Assembly: GCA_036435485.1 (NCBI GenBank)
Contig: CM071598.1
Span: 177,578,148-177,642,147 of the forward strand
Origin: Saposhnikovia divaricata
Lineage: Eukaryota; Streptophyta; Magnoliopsida; Apiales; Apiaceae
Reading direction: 5' to 3'
DNA length: 64,000 bases
Shown here: positions 30,942 through 39,700 of the stretch, piece after piece
Layout: the number at the start of each line of letters is the position of its first letter
Numbering within the stretch: the stretch's first letter is position 1
The notes under the pieces: generated by a model
What the model was told of the DNA's origin: nothing
Database searches by the model: none
The model's input: the letters and a program-made list of their open reading frames with translations, nothing else
Made by a program: the position numbers and the translations under genes

Positions 30942-31728
30942 TTTGGATTAGATACTTACTAAGCCTTTTGTACCAAGCTCTAGGGGCTTGCTTTAATCCA
31001 TAAAGAGCCTTCTTTAGCTTGAATGCATAGTTTGGATATTGTTCATTCTCGAATCCGGGAGGTTGTTTAACATAGACTTCCTCTTCTAGCACACCATTTA
31101 GGAATGCACTATTCACATCCATTTGATATAGCTTGATCTTCTTGAAACATGCATAGGCCAGAAGCATCCTTATTGATTCCAAACGAGCAACAGGAGCATA
31201 GGTTTGATCAAAGTCAATGCCTTCTTGTTGGTTGTAGCCTTGAGCTATAAGTCTTGCTTTATTTCGAGTAACGGTGCCAAATTCATCAACTTTGTTTTTG
31301 AACACCCATTTTGTTCCTATAATTGAAGCATCTTCTGGAGGCTTGACAAGTTCCCAAACATCACATCTCTCAAATTGATTTAATTCTTCTTGCATAGCCA
31401 TGATCCAATTTTCATCTTCTAGTGCTTCATTGATATTTTTGGGTTCTTCTTGAGCTAGGAAGGCAGCATGAGCACAATAATTTCCCTTTCCTCTTCTTGT
31501 TGTAATTCCATCAGTAATATCACCAATAACTAACTCTGGGGGATGATTCTTTACTACTCTTGTTGACCTCGGTAAAGAATGTTGAGCTATTTCTTCATGA
31601 GTTGTCTTCCTTATCTTTGCTGGTGGTAACTGATATTCTCCATCATAGATAGGTTGTTTCTCAGTAGCCCTTGAACCTCTAGGACCTTCCAGAGTCATTT
31701 TTGCTGTTTTGGAGATTGTATCTTCCAT
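30916..31728 (-). pseudogene. SIRE-like reverse transcriptase, active site deleted
   Basis: The frame includes FLAQEEPKNINEALEDENWI, ELVKPPEDASIIGTKWVFKN, ARLIAQGYNQQEGIDFDQTY and APVARLESIRMLLAYA, QMDVNSAFLNGVLEEEVYVK and KLKKALYGLKQAPRAWYKRL, ending NGFTR and a TAG. The catalytic YVDDI block normally found 20-40 residues further on is absent. The next recognisable block (MHSEFEMS) starts immediately in another frame, so a deletion of roughly 100-130 bp removed it. 'QMDVNSAFL' retains the first catalytic Asp. Confidence 0.88.
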
Positions 31729-32482
31729 TCCAGCTTGCTGTTATGATCTTCCAGCTTGCTGTTTGTCAATATCTGCATCCTTCTTGGTTTGATAATTTTC
31801 AGTGTCATCCATATCTTTAGTTTGCTATTTAGAACTTCCAGCTTGCTGATTTGTTCTTCTATCTTGCTGATTTTCACTTCCAGCTTGCTGACTTTCACTT
31901 CCAGCTTGCTGATTTGAACCTCCAGCTTGCTGATTGTCAGTATCTGCATCCTCCTTGGCTTGCTGACTGTCAAGTTTAGTCTCAACTTCAGCTTGCTGAT
32001 TTGAACTTTCAGCTTGCTGTTTTGAACCTCCATCTTGCTGATTTGAGCTTCCAGCTTGCTGATTTGAACTTCCAGCTTGCTGTTTGTCAGAAATTTGAGG
32101 TTGCATACTTTCTCTTTCACCTGCAAATTCTTCCTCATCTCTTGGTAGATCATTGTTAGGTTCTTGAAATGTAACATCAATAGATTCTTCAACAATATGT
32201 TTATTTATATTATAGACTCTATAAGCCCTACTTGTTAAAGAAAAACCAAGAAATATAGCTTTGTAGGATTTTGCATCGAATTTACCATCTTTACCAATTG
32301 TCTTGAGCACAAAACACCTAGAACCAAAAATCTTGAAGTAACTGATGTTTGGCTTCTTGTTTCTCAACAATTGATAAGGAGTTTTATCCAAAATAGGCCT
32401 GATTATGATTCGATTCAATAAATAGCATGCTGTATTCACAGCTTCGGCCCAAAAACTCCTAGGCAGCTTGCTTTCTTGCAGT
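31729..32482 (-). pseudogene. SIRE-like integrase C-terminus and QQA-repeat hinge
   Basis: Continues from the integrase core in a shifted frame: SKLPRSFWAEAVNTACYLLN, TPYQLLRNKKPNISYFKIFG, GKFDAKSYKAIFLGFSLTSR, then EESIDVTFQEPNNDLPRDEE. It ends in a low-complexity tract with about a dozen QQA units separated by Ser/Gly/Asn/Asp (for example DKQQAGSSNQQAGSSNQQ), at about 32095-31825. Between the integrase core and this frame about 14 bases appear to be missing near 32470. The repeat tract sits at the usual integrase-RT hinge and is encoded by the AACAGCAAGCT-type motif. Confidence 0.82.
31730..32095 (-). repeat. Interspersed array of the CAGCAAGCTG-type motif
   Basis: At least 13 copies of CAGCTTGCTG(A/T)(T)TT (plus-strand reading) or one-base variants at intervals of roughly 20-40 bases, densest at 31840-31940 and 31998-32095. 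On the coding strand they give the QQA repeats. The same motif occurs elsewhere in the element, including non-coding LTR. Confidence 0.88.
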
Positions 32483-33400
32483 TTCTTGAAGTGACCTATT
32501 CTTCCTTTCCACCATACCATTTTGTTGTGGAGTCCTTGGAGCAGAAAATTCATGGGATATTCCTCTTTCTTCACAATATGCAATAAAGTTCTCATTGATA
32601 AATTCTCCTCCTCTATCACTTCTTATGCCTACAAGTCTTGTATCATGCATGTTCTCAAGTAATTTAATCAGTTTCTTAAACTCATTAAAAGCACAATCTT
32701 TAGTACGAAGAAACAATACCCAAGTAAATCTAGAATAATCATCTACAATAACAAAACCATATTGTTTACCTCCAATACTCTTATAAGATTTTGGACCAAA
32801 TAAGTCCAAGTGCAGAAGCTCTAAAGGTTTAGAAGTAGATACCATTTTCTTTGCTTTGTGTGTACTTCGAATTTGTTTGCCCAATTGGCATGCTGAACAC
32901 ACTTCAGTCTTGGTATACTTCAGTTTGGGTAGTCCTCTGACCAGATTCTTGCTTGAAAGTTTATTAAGCAAGTCCATGTGTGCATGTCCCAATCTTCTAT
33001 GCCATATATATGGATCATTGTCTATTGCAGCCAAACAGCATGCTGTTTCCTGCATTTCGAAGTCTAATACATATATATTTCCTTCCCTTCTAGCAACTAG
33101 TGGGATTTTGTTAGCACCAATAGTAATAATAGTTTTATCTATGCCAAACTGAACAAAATGTCCATCATCAAATAATTGAGTGACACTAAGTAAATTATAT
33201 GAAAGACCTTTGACATATTGAACTTTATCAATCGAAATATTACTATTACCAATAGAACCAATACCAAGGATTCGAAGAGTCTTACTATTACCAATTGTAA
33301 CTCTTCCACCTTTCTTCATTTTAAGACTTTTGAACTGAGATTTGTCTCCACACATATGTCTAGTGCATCCGCTATCCAAAATCCATTGTTTCGACTTCAT
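32459..33400 (-). pseudogene. SIRE-like protease, GAG-pre-integrase and integrase core
   Basis: The frame starts QWILDSGCTRHMCGD (aspartic protease DSG; the first codon is not necessarily the start, as pol is normally fused to gag). GAG-pre-integrase: WHRRLGHAHMDLLNKL and CSACQLGKQ zinc-finger Cys pair. Integrase core: HLDLFGPKSYKSIGGK with the first catalytic Asp, IRSDRGGEFINENF with the second, and SAPRTPQQNGMVERKNR with the catalytic Glu. All three DDE residues are present. It ends at a premature TAG after ETARKQAA because of a small deletion. It contains QETACCLAAID encoded by a copy of the element's motif (GAAACAGCATGCTGTTTG, about 33050-33033). Confidence 0.88.
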
Positions 33401-33441
33401 TTTAGCGGCAAGGCATATCTACAAAACAAACAAACACCAAC

Positions 33442-35013
33442 TCAATGTTTTGGCACCCATATAGGTTTGGGTCCAAATTGGTTAGTAACATAATATAAAA
33501 CATTTAAATCAGTTTTCTTGATCCACATTTGGATCACTTTTGGTGACTTATTTTGCTTTCTGTTGCTATGTTGGTAAGCTGTTTGTCTTCTGTCAGAAGC
33601 AGTCTGGTATGCTGTTTGTACTCTGTCAGGAGCATTCTGGTAAGCTGTTTGTAGTCTGACTGGTCCATTCTGGTATGCTGTTTTCCTTTTATGATTGATT
33701 TGAACCACACACTGACTTTCCAGATGGCCTTTTCCACCACACTTGTTGCATGTCTTCCAAGGCATAGCATAATCGTAAGGTATGCCATTTCTTCCATCGT
33801 ATTTGAGTGCACCATGCTTCTTGTTGAAGTTCATGCCAACTCCTTCTCTTACCAATGGAACATTTGCCTTTTTCATGATTGTTTTTAGACGGTCTTCTCC
33901 TTGAACAAATGCTTCCATTCCTTTCTCAAGATCTTTGACTTCATTTTCCAGCAAGGAATTCAGTTCAGCTTGCTGTTTGATAAGAATGGCGTGCTGTTTG
34001 TCTGCACATTCAGCTTGCTGTTTTCTCTTCTCCGCAGATTTTGAAGACTCGGCTTGGCTAGATTCCTTAATCTTGTATGATTCTATACACTCATCTCTAG
34101 CTTTAATCTTTGACCTCAAATCCCTGAGTTCTTTCATAAGAACCTCATTCCTTTGTATAATTAATTTATTAACTCCTTCGAATTGAATGGGTTTCTCCTT
34201 TAAATCAGCAATAAGATCATCATGGTTGATTTCAGGAGCCTTTTCAACCATTAAATCAGAAATGATTTTCTTCAAATGAGTATTCTTCTTTTCAAGCTCA
34301 TTATTTTTATTTTTCAATTCCATGAACTCAATGATAGATACATTACTTGGCATATGCATGGTTAGTTCATCTAGCATGGTAGAAGTAGAAGGTAAATCAG
34401 AGTTAATTGAGTTTACCTCACTTGCATCATCCGAATTTGAATAATCACTATCCACATTTTCTTCTCTTATGGATCCTTCATCATCAATACCAACAAAGGC
34501 TAGATTGTCCATATCATCACTTGAGTCATCATTAGAAGCTGATTCCTCATCATCATTCCACGTTAGGAGTGGTGCCTTAGATTTATCTGTGTCACATGAA
34601 GCAGCTTGCTGTTTTGGATTGACGTCACATGAAACAGCTTGCTGTTTTGGATTGACACATCCTTCTTTTGTTGTAGCTTGATAATGTATTTCTAAGGTAT
34701 CCCATATCTCCTTTGCTGTGATGCACGAACTGACCTTGGCAAAATTTGAATCTGAAAGACCACAAATCAATGTGTACTTGGCATTTCCATTATAGCTTGC
34801 TTTTATCAATTCTTCCCCGGTAAGATCATCAACATCTTTTGGCTTGCCGTTTTCATCCAAAAAGATAAATGGACCATCTTTAACAACCAACCATTCAAGT
34901 GGATTTCTGATTAGAATCATCTTCATCCTTAGTCTCCATAAATCATAATTTTCTGTACCAACGAGAAGTGGTGGCATGTTTGATGATTCTCCCTCTTCAT
35001 AAATGTGTGCCAT
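33442..35013 (-). CDS. SIRE-like Copia Gag, 523 residues
   Basis: ATG at 35013, 57 bases after the LTR and just beyond the primer site. N-terminal capsid-like part: LLVGTENYDLWRLRMKMIL, KASYNGNAKYTLICGLSDSN, FAKVSSCITAKEIWDTLEIH. An acidic Asp/Ser-rich linker follows (about 165-215), then a predicted coiled coil rich in Lys/Glu/Leu (about 230-400), and one CCHC zinc knuckle CNKCGGKGHLESQC. Motif-encoded insertions are visible: NPKQQA twice, KQQA/KQHA/KQQA near the end of the coil, and a four-fold TAYQN repeat after the zinc knuckle. The frame is open throughout, unlike pol. It assembles the cytoplasmic particle in this family. It ends without fusing to protease in the present sequence. Confidence 0.85.
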   Translation of the reverse strand: MAHIYEEGESSNMPPLLVGTENYDLWRLRMKMILIRNPLEWLVVKDGPFIFLDENGKPKDVDDLTGEELIKASYNGNAKYTLICGLSDSNFAKVSSCITAKEIWDTLEIHYQATTKEGCVNPKQQAVSCDVNPKQQAASCDTDKSKAPLLTWNDDEESASNDDSSDDMDNLAFVGIDDEGSIREENVDSDYSNSDDASEVNSINSDLPSTSTMLDELTMHMPSNVSIIEFMELKNKNNELEKKNTHLKKIISDLMVEKAPEINHDDLIADLKEKPIQFEGVNKLIIQRNEVLMKELRDLRSKIKARDECIESYKIKESSQAESSKSAEKRKQQAECADKQHAILIKQQAELNSLLENEVKDLEKGMEAFVQGEDRLKTIMKKANVPLVREGVGMNFNKKHGALKYDGRNGIPYDYAMPWKTCNKCGGKGHLESQCVVQINHKRKTAYQNGPVRLQTAYQNAPDRVQTAYQTASDRRQTAYQHSNRKQNKSPKVIQMWIKKTDLNVLYYVTNQFGPKPIWVPKH

Positions 35014-35055
35014 AGGATCTGTACTTTCCTGTTACAGAAATGTTAGTACACCAAA

Positions 35056-35067
35056 GCTCTGATACCA
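35056..35067 (-). promoter_or_regulatory. Primer binding site (initiator Met-tRNA type)
   Basis: The reverse complement is TGGTATCAGAGC, two bases inside the 5' LTR. It is the standard primer site of plant Copia elements. Confidence 0.92.
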
Positions 35068-35069
35068 AT

Positions 35070-36275
35070 TGAAAAACAACACCTAGAGGGGGGTGAATAG
35101 GTGTTTATGGTTATTAATGTGAATTTATGAACTGTTTTGAAAATAACTGAAAACAGCTTGCTGTTTGTAATAACACAGTTCACAAACAGCACGCTGTTTG
35201 TATCTAAAATGCAATGCAGAAAGAATATAAACAGTAAGTAAAAGAGACACACAATCTTTTAGCCAGGTTCGACCCCTAATCCCCTATGGTCTACGTCCTG
35301 GTCCCTTACCAAACTTGGTAAGAGAATATATTATTGATCAACTATAATCCAATTACAAGATACAACAATATATCTCCCTTAACCCTTGCTGCTTACAAAT
35401 GGCTTGCTGTTTCCTGTGCTGAACTAGCTCTCTAAGCAATACTTCCCAAGTATCCTTCTCTAGCCTAGTTCGACCCCCCCTAAACCTTAAGCCAACCTTG
35501 TACAACAACAAATCAATTACACCTTGAACAATACAAAGATTTGAATAGATACAACTCAACCTATGAACCCTCTGAATATATATATGCGTGTATATAGGGG
35601 TTTGAAAGGTTTAGAAAGATTTTCCAATGTAAGCTTGGTGGTTGTGTATAGTTTCTTGTTTCTGCACTTGATAGATATTCAATGATGGATGATAAGAACT
35701 GAAAAAGAGCAGCTCTTAAATAGGTAAACAAGAACAATTAAACATAATTTGAAAGGCTCCAACGGATAGAATTTCTCAAGAGACGTTAGAAGTGTTTTTG
35801 TGTTTTTGGTAATGAAGGAGCTTGATGTTCTGCAAATTCAGAAGAGATGGAGCGTGTATAGAGTCAAGAAACATGGAGAGAATATTTTCTATGATGTGTC
35901 CCATGTGTTGTCTTTGAGTGGAGGATTAAAATAAGATAAAGTGGATCTTACTTTCTTTATTTTAAACAAGAGAATATCTTGTCTCCAATGTGTTTTAAGA
36001 TATGAGTGTTTGATATGTTATATAACGTTCAGAGGGCCCTTACATGTGACTAACATCATTTACACTTGATACTCTTTGAAAACCGAAGTCTTCTTTAATT
36101 CTGTCAGACACAATCAGCTTGTTGTTTGTGAAGCTGGCACGCTGTTTGTGAGACTGGTATGCTGATTGTCCATGCATTTGGCTCGCTGTTTGTGATATAC
36201 TGATTATATAATCAGTAAGCTAATTTTTCCTGCAAAACCAAGTTAGTACAGTACCGAAATAACATAGCAAGTTCA
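35070..36275 (-). repeat. 5' LTR of the SIRE-like element, truncated
   Basis: 1206 bp matching 28078-29282 at about 99 percent by eye. The outer U3 end (about 336 bp in the other LTR) is missing; homology stops at GCAAGTTCA. Includes the palindrome ACTGATTATATAATCAGT at 36199-36216. Confidence 0.85.
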
Positions 36276-36567
36276 AGTCCAAGTGTCGTAAATTGGATTA
36301 ACCACTAGTCCTTGGACAGTTGCGCATATTTTTATACGGGGCTTTACAAGAAACAATGTTAGAGTATCAAACATGAGCTAGAGTGAGTTCCCTACGATTG
36401 CAGTATTATGAGCACAAGAGATCCAAAATAAGAAAGAATCCTTACACTGAAAATCCAATTCTCTTATGTGATCTTTAGGAACCTAAAGGAGAAGTGAAAT
36501 GACTGATTCAACAGAACTAGAACTACTATCAAAGCAATATAACAATATATGAAAGGTGAATTGTAAG
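36276..36567 (-). other. 3' flank of the DUF4220-DUF594 gene
   Basis: About 290 bases between the truncated LTR and the stop codon of the broken gene, probably its 3' UTR. No other feature is seen. Confidence 0.4.
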
Positions 36568-37909
36568 CTACTTTCCTACAATCAGCTTTGCCCTTGCATG
36601 ACCTTCATTTATTTGGAGTTGATCTCCCAAGCCAAAATGAGCCATCAATAACCAAACAATAGTTATAAGATCTCCACCTTTACTAAGTTGTTGTGCATGG
36701 GAGTCTGATCTGATATGAGTTGCAGCAAATGATAGCAATTCTACCCACACTTTGCTAATTATGAACCATTTATCTATCTTTTCAGTTTCATTATCTTTCT
36801 GTGGTAACTTTCTCAATTTATGCGCCAATATGGCTGCATCAAACAATACAGATTTACTTCTATCCCCCTTTATAGTAATTGGTTGTACCTCAGTATTGAC
36901 AGCAAGAATACGTTTACAGGCCAACTACAACACCTCTGGACCCATTTTCCCTCCACAACAAGAATTAAACCAACTATTTCCGAGTGTTACATTACTATTT
37001 CTAAAAAAATTTGAAGCTTCAGCACATGTATCTCGAAACCTTATTAGCCCAATGCCTGCCACTGCAGCCATCATGTTAGGCTGCATAACCAGAAGATATA
37101 TCATGTAATCTGAAATGAACTTGGCAATATCGCGGTAATCCTTGTTCAGTGGCTCATCTTTTTCATCATTGTAGCAAAGGTCAGTAGCAATGTGCCACAA
37201 AAGAAGGCTTTCATCATATTCAACATCAACAACAAATGGAAGTAATTCTTTACGGCCATAACCTTCTATGCGGAGCACCCATTCACCTTTGGCTGAACAT
37301 ATTTCTCTAGCAGTTTCCAAATCATCCGCCATCTGAGATTTACCTTTCAGCTCTGCAAAAATGAAGTTTCTTAAAGTATCATTGAAGGTTATGCAATCAA
37401 CATACCGAATACTATCCAAGAAGGTCGTAAGGCCCACATAATCATAAACAAGTTCTCTCTTCTTAGGACGTCTGTATAGGCAATAATAAATCAAGTTGTA
37501 CGTTGACAGTGTTTCAGCCCACCTGCGGGACATGATTGGTAAGGAAAACCCATACAAGTTAAATCCAATTTTTTACTCTTTATTTTCAGCAACCAGCTTC
37601 GGATCCTACTAGATCTGGATTTCGTACTTGAGTTGTTTGGATCTGGTGACTTCCTGAGAGCTACAGTAGTCCAGTCTGAGAAAATAAGCATGGTAAAGGC
37701 AATAACATCCAAAGCAATTGCCCCGATAAGCAAAGTGTACGAAACCCCCACATCAAACCCTTCATAATTCTTCTTATCAATGTAATAGAAGAGTACAAAG
37801 GACATTATAACAGCAATAGAGGAGATGCACCTACAGCAGCATCCTAGTCCATCGTACACAACAGGGTGCTTGGTGAAGAGAACTTCATAAAGAAAATTCA
37901 GTTCCACCT
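36568..37909 (-). pseudogene. DUF4220-DUF594 protein gene, 3' part (split by a Copia insertion)
   Basis: Minus-strand C-terminal two-thirds of a plant DUF4220/DUF594 membrane protein. It begins at the insertion point with VELNFLYEVLFTKHPVVYDG and two hydrophobic segments (CISSIAVIMSFVLFYYI; SYTLLIGAIALDVIAFTMLI). A frameshift lies near 37540-37560, then AETLSTYNLIYYCLY and ISDYMIYLLVMQPNMMAAVA follow. An in-frame TAG is at 36927-36925, then ILAVNTEVQPITIKGDRSKS, VLFDAAILAHKL and the DUF594 end ISKVWVELLSFAATHIRSDS, stop at 36568. Family function is unknown. Frameshift plus stop show the gene was decaying or decayed apart from the insertion. The upstream part is at 55673. Confidence 0.88.
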
Positions 37910-38255
37910 TATCAAATCTGCAGCTATGAAGATGAAATGTATATTGATGAAGAATAGTAATAGAGATGAAGAAGAAAGAGTTTTCTACATTATGAATAAA
38001 ACTTCAGAATACAACTTGTTGTTTAGAGCGTAACAGATTCACTCTTATATACACATTTGTATCTCTGAATTTTAACTAACTAATGTAACTAACTTGCCAG
38101 CTGTGATCTACACATTGCCACACTTGCTGACTAGATTGTACACACAGTTGGCCACATTACTTTTATTTCTATGAACAACTTGGTGCATAATAGTGAAAGG
38201 TAGCTTGCTCTGTGGCTTGCTCTGTTGAACACAATTAGCACTTAGTTGTGTAACA
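37910..38255 (-). repeat. 3' LTR of the nested Copia element
   Basis: 346 bp; reverse complement TGTTACACAAC...CAGATTTGATA, so TG start and TA end. Contains a 12-bp tandem duplication (GCTTGCTCTGTG GCTTGCTCTGTT, about 38201-38225) absent from the 5' LTR. Confidence 0.92.
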
Positions 38256-38267
38256 TCCCCCCTCAAG
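38256..38267 (-). promoter_or_regulatory. Polypurine tract of the nested Copia element
   Basis: The reverse complement is TTGAGGGGGGA, adjacent to the LTR start TGTTACAC. Confidence 0.85.
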
Positions 38268-39700
38268 TTAGGAGAAGAAAACAAATTTGTAACTCCTAAC
38301 TTGCCAAGAAGATAATGTAGCTGAGTAGCACCTAATGCTTTGGTAAATAGATCAGCTGGTTGTTCCTGAGTAGGCAGATAAGCTGTTGTAATCACACCTT
38401 TTTGAAGCTTCTCACGGACTAGATGACAATCTATTTCAATATGCTTTGTTCATTCATGATAAACAGGATTTGTAGAGATGTATATAGCAGAAACGTTGTC
38501 ACAATAGAGTGTGGATGGTGTCAGTTGAGGAACACCAAGATCAGACAACAATGCACGAAGCTAGACAATTTCACATGTAGTGTTTGCCATAGATCGATAC
38601 TCAACCTCAGAAGAAGAACGTGACACAGTAGGTTGTTTCTTACTTTTCCAGGAGACTAAAGATGAGCCAAGAGTGATGCAAAACCCTGTGACAGAACGTC
38701 TAGTTAACTTGCAGCTACCCCAATCAGCATCACAACAAGCAGTGAGCTCTAGGTTCGAACGAGAGGATAACAACAAGCCTTGACCACAAGTACCCTTGAT
38801 ATATTTCAGCAATTTAAACACAGCATGAAGATGAGCAGACTTAGGAGCAGCCATAAATTGTGATAAAACATGAACCGAGTAAGAAATATCTGGACGAGAA
38901 ATTGTAAGATATATCAAACGTCCAACAAGTCTTCGATACAAAGACACATCAGCAATAGTATGTGAATCATTACTGACAAGTAACTGATGATTCTGCTCAA
39001 TTGGAACAATAGATGGATTACAAGATGCCAAGCCAACATCTTTAAGTAAATCCAGAGTATATTTTCGTTGGTTTAAGTAAATACCTGAAGTAGAACGAGC
39101 TAGTTCAAGCCCTAAAAAATACTTAAGGGTACCCAAGTCTTTGATTTTAAACTGAGTGCTAAGAAAATTCTTCACTCGAGTCAGCAAAGAAGTACAATTG
39201 CCAGCCAATACCATATCATCAACATAGACTAATAGTGTCACAATAGAAGACCCTTCTTGATAAGTAAAAAGTGTATGGTCACTTACAGATTGTTTAAAAC
39301 CAAACAAAAGAAGAGCAGTGTAAAGTTTAAGAAACCATTGTCGTGGTGCCTGTTTTAAACTGTAGAGAGACTTCTTGAGTTTACACACTAGACGTTGACC
39401 AGGATACTTTGAAATTATATCAGGAGAAGGCAAGTAACCTGGAGGTAATGCCATATACACATCTTCATCAAGATCTCCATGAAGAAATGCGTTCGTGACA
39501 TCCAGTTGATCAATAGTCCAGTTTTTAGCAGCTGCAATAGCTAATAAAACTCTGAAAGATGTCATTTTAGCTACTGGAGCATATGTTGCGAAATAGTCAA
39601 CAGCCTCTGTTTTTGTAAAGCCTTTGGCAACCAAACGTGCTTTATAACGTTCAACTTCTCCTGTAGGCAGATATTTTACCTTATATATATCCAACGACAA
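38268..39700 (-). pseudogene. Nested Copia RT and RNase H
   Basis: RT: RYKARLVAKGFTKTEAVDYF, QLDVTNAFLHGDLDEDVYMA, KKSLYSLKQAPRQWFLKLYT, catalytic LLVYVDDMVLAGN intact. RNase H: CDADWGSCKLTRRSVTGFC and SRSSSEVEYRSMA. A TAG (38563-38561) replaces the usual Trp after CEIV. Coding similarity continues after it with LLSDLGVPQL, a second stop (TGA) before TKHIEIDCH, and ends QEQPADLFTKALGATQLHYL and PNLRGD next to the polypurine tract. The beginning is out of frame with integrase because of a 2-base AT insertion in a TATATA tract at about 39685. No start codon is expected here; the frame is part of a polyprotein. Confidence 0.88.

Larger units (their letters stand above)
28078..36275 (-). mobile_element. 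SIRE-like Copia retrotransposon, minus strand, degenerate
   Basis: An 8.2-kb element on the minus strand. The 5' LTR (35070-36275) is followed by the primer site TGGTATCAGAGC (35067-35056), then gag (35013-33442), protease-integrase (33400-32459), an integrase tail/hinge frame (to about 31825), RT (31728-30916), RT C-terminus and RNase H (30941 to about 30060), a polypurine tract (29633-29619) and the 3' LTR (29618-28078). The 5' LTR lacks the outer 336 bases present in the 3' LTR, so no target duplication can be found. Pol has a frame-shifting deletion removing the RT active site, plus nonsense codons. About 13 substitutions over 1205 shared LTR bases, counted by eye. The sense motif AAACAGCAAGC and variants recur throughout LTR and coding parts. 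Confidence 0.9.

Noticed and set aside
31695..32195. 166-codon frame with regular SKLEVQ-type repeats, looking like a coiled coil
   Set aside because: It is an alternative frame through the QQA repeat tract; the true pol frame there is 32619-31825. The periodicity comes from the nucleotide repeat.
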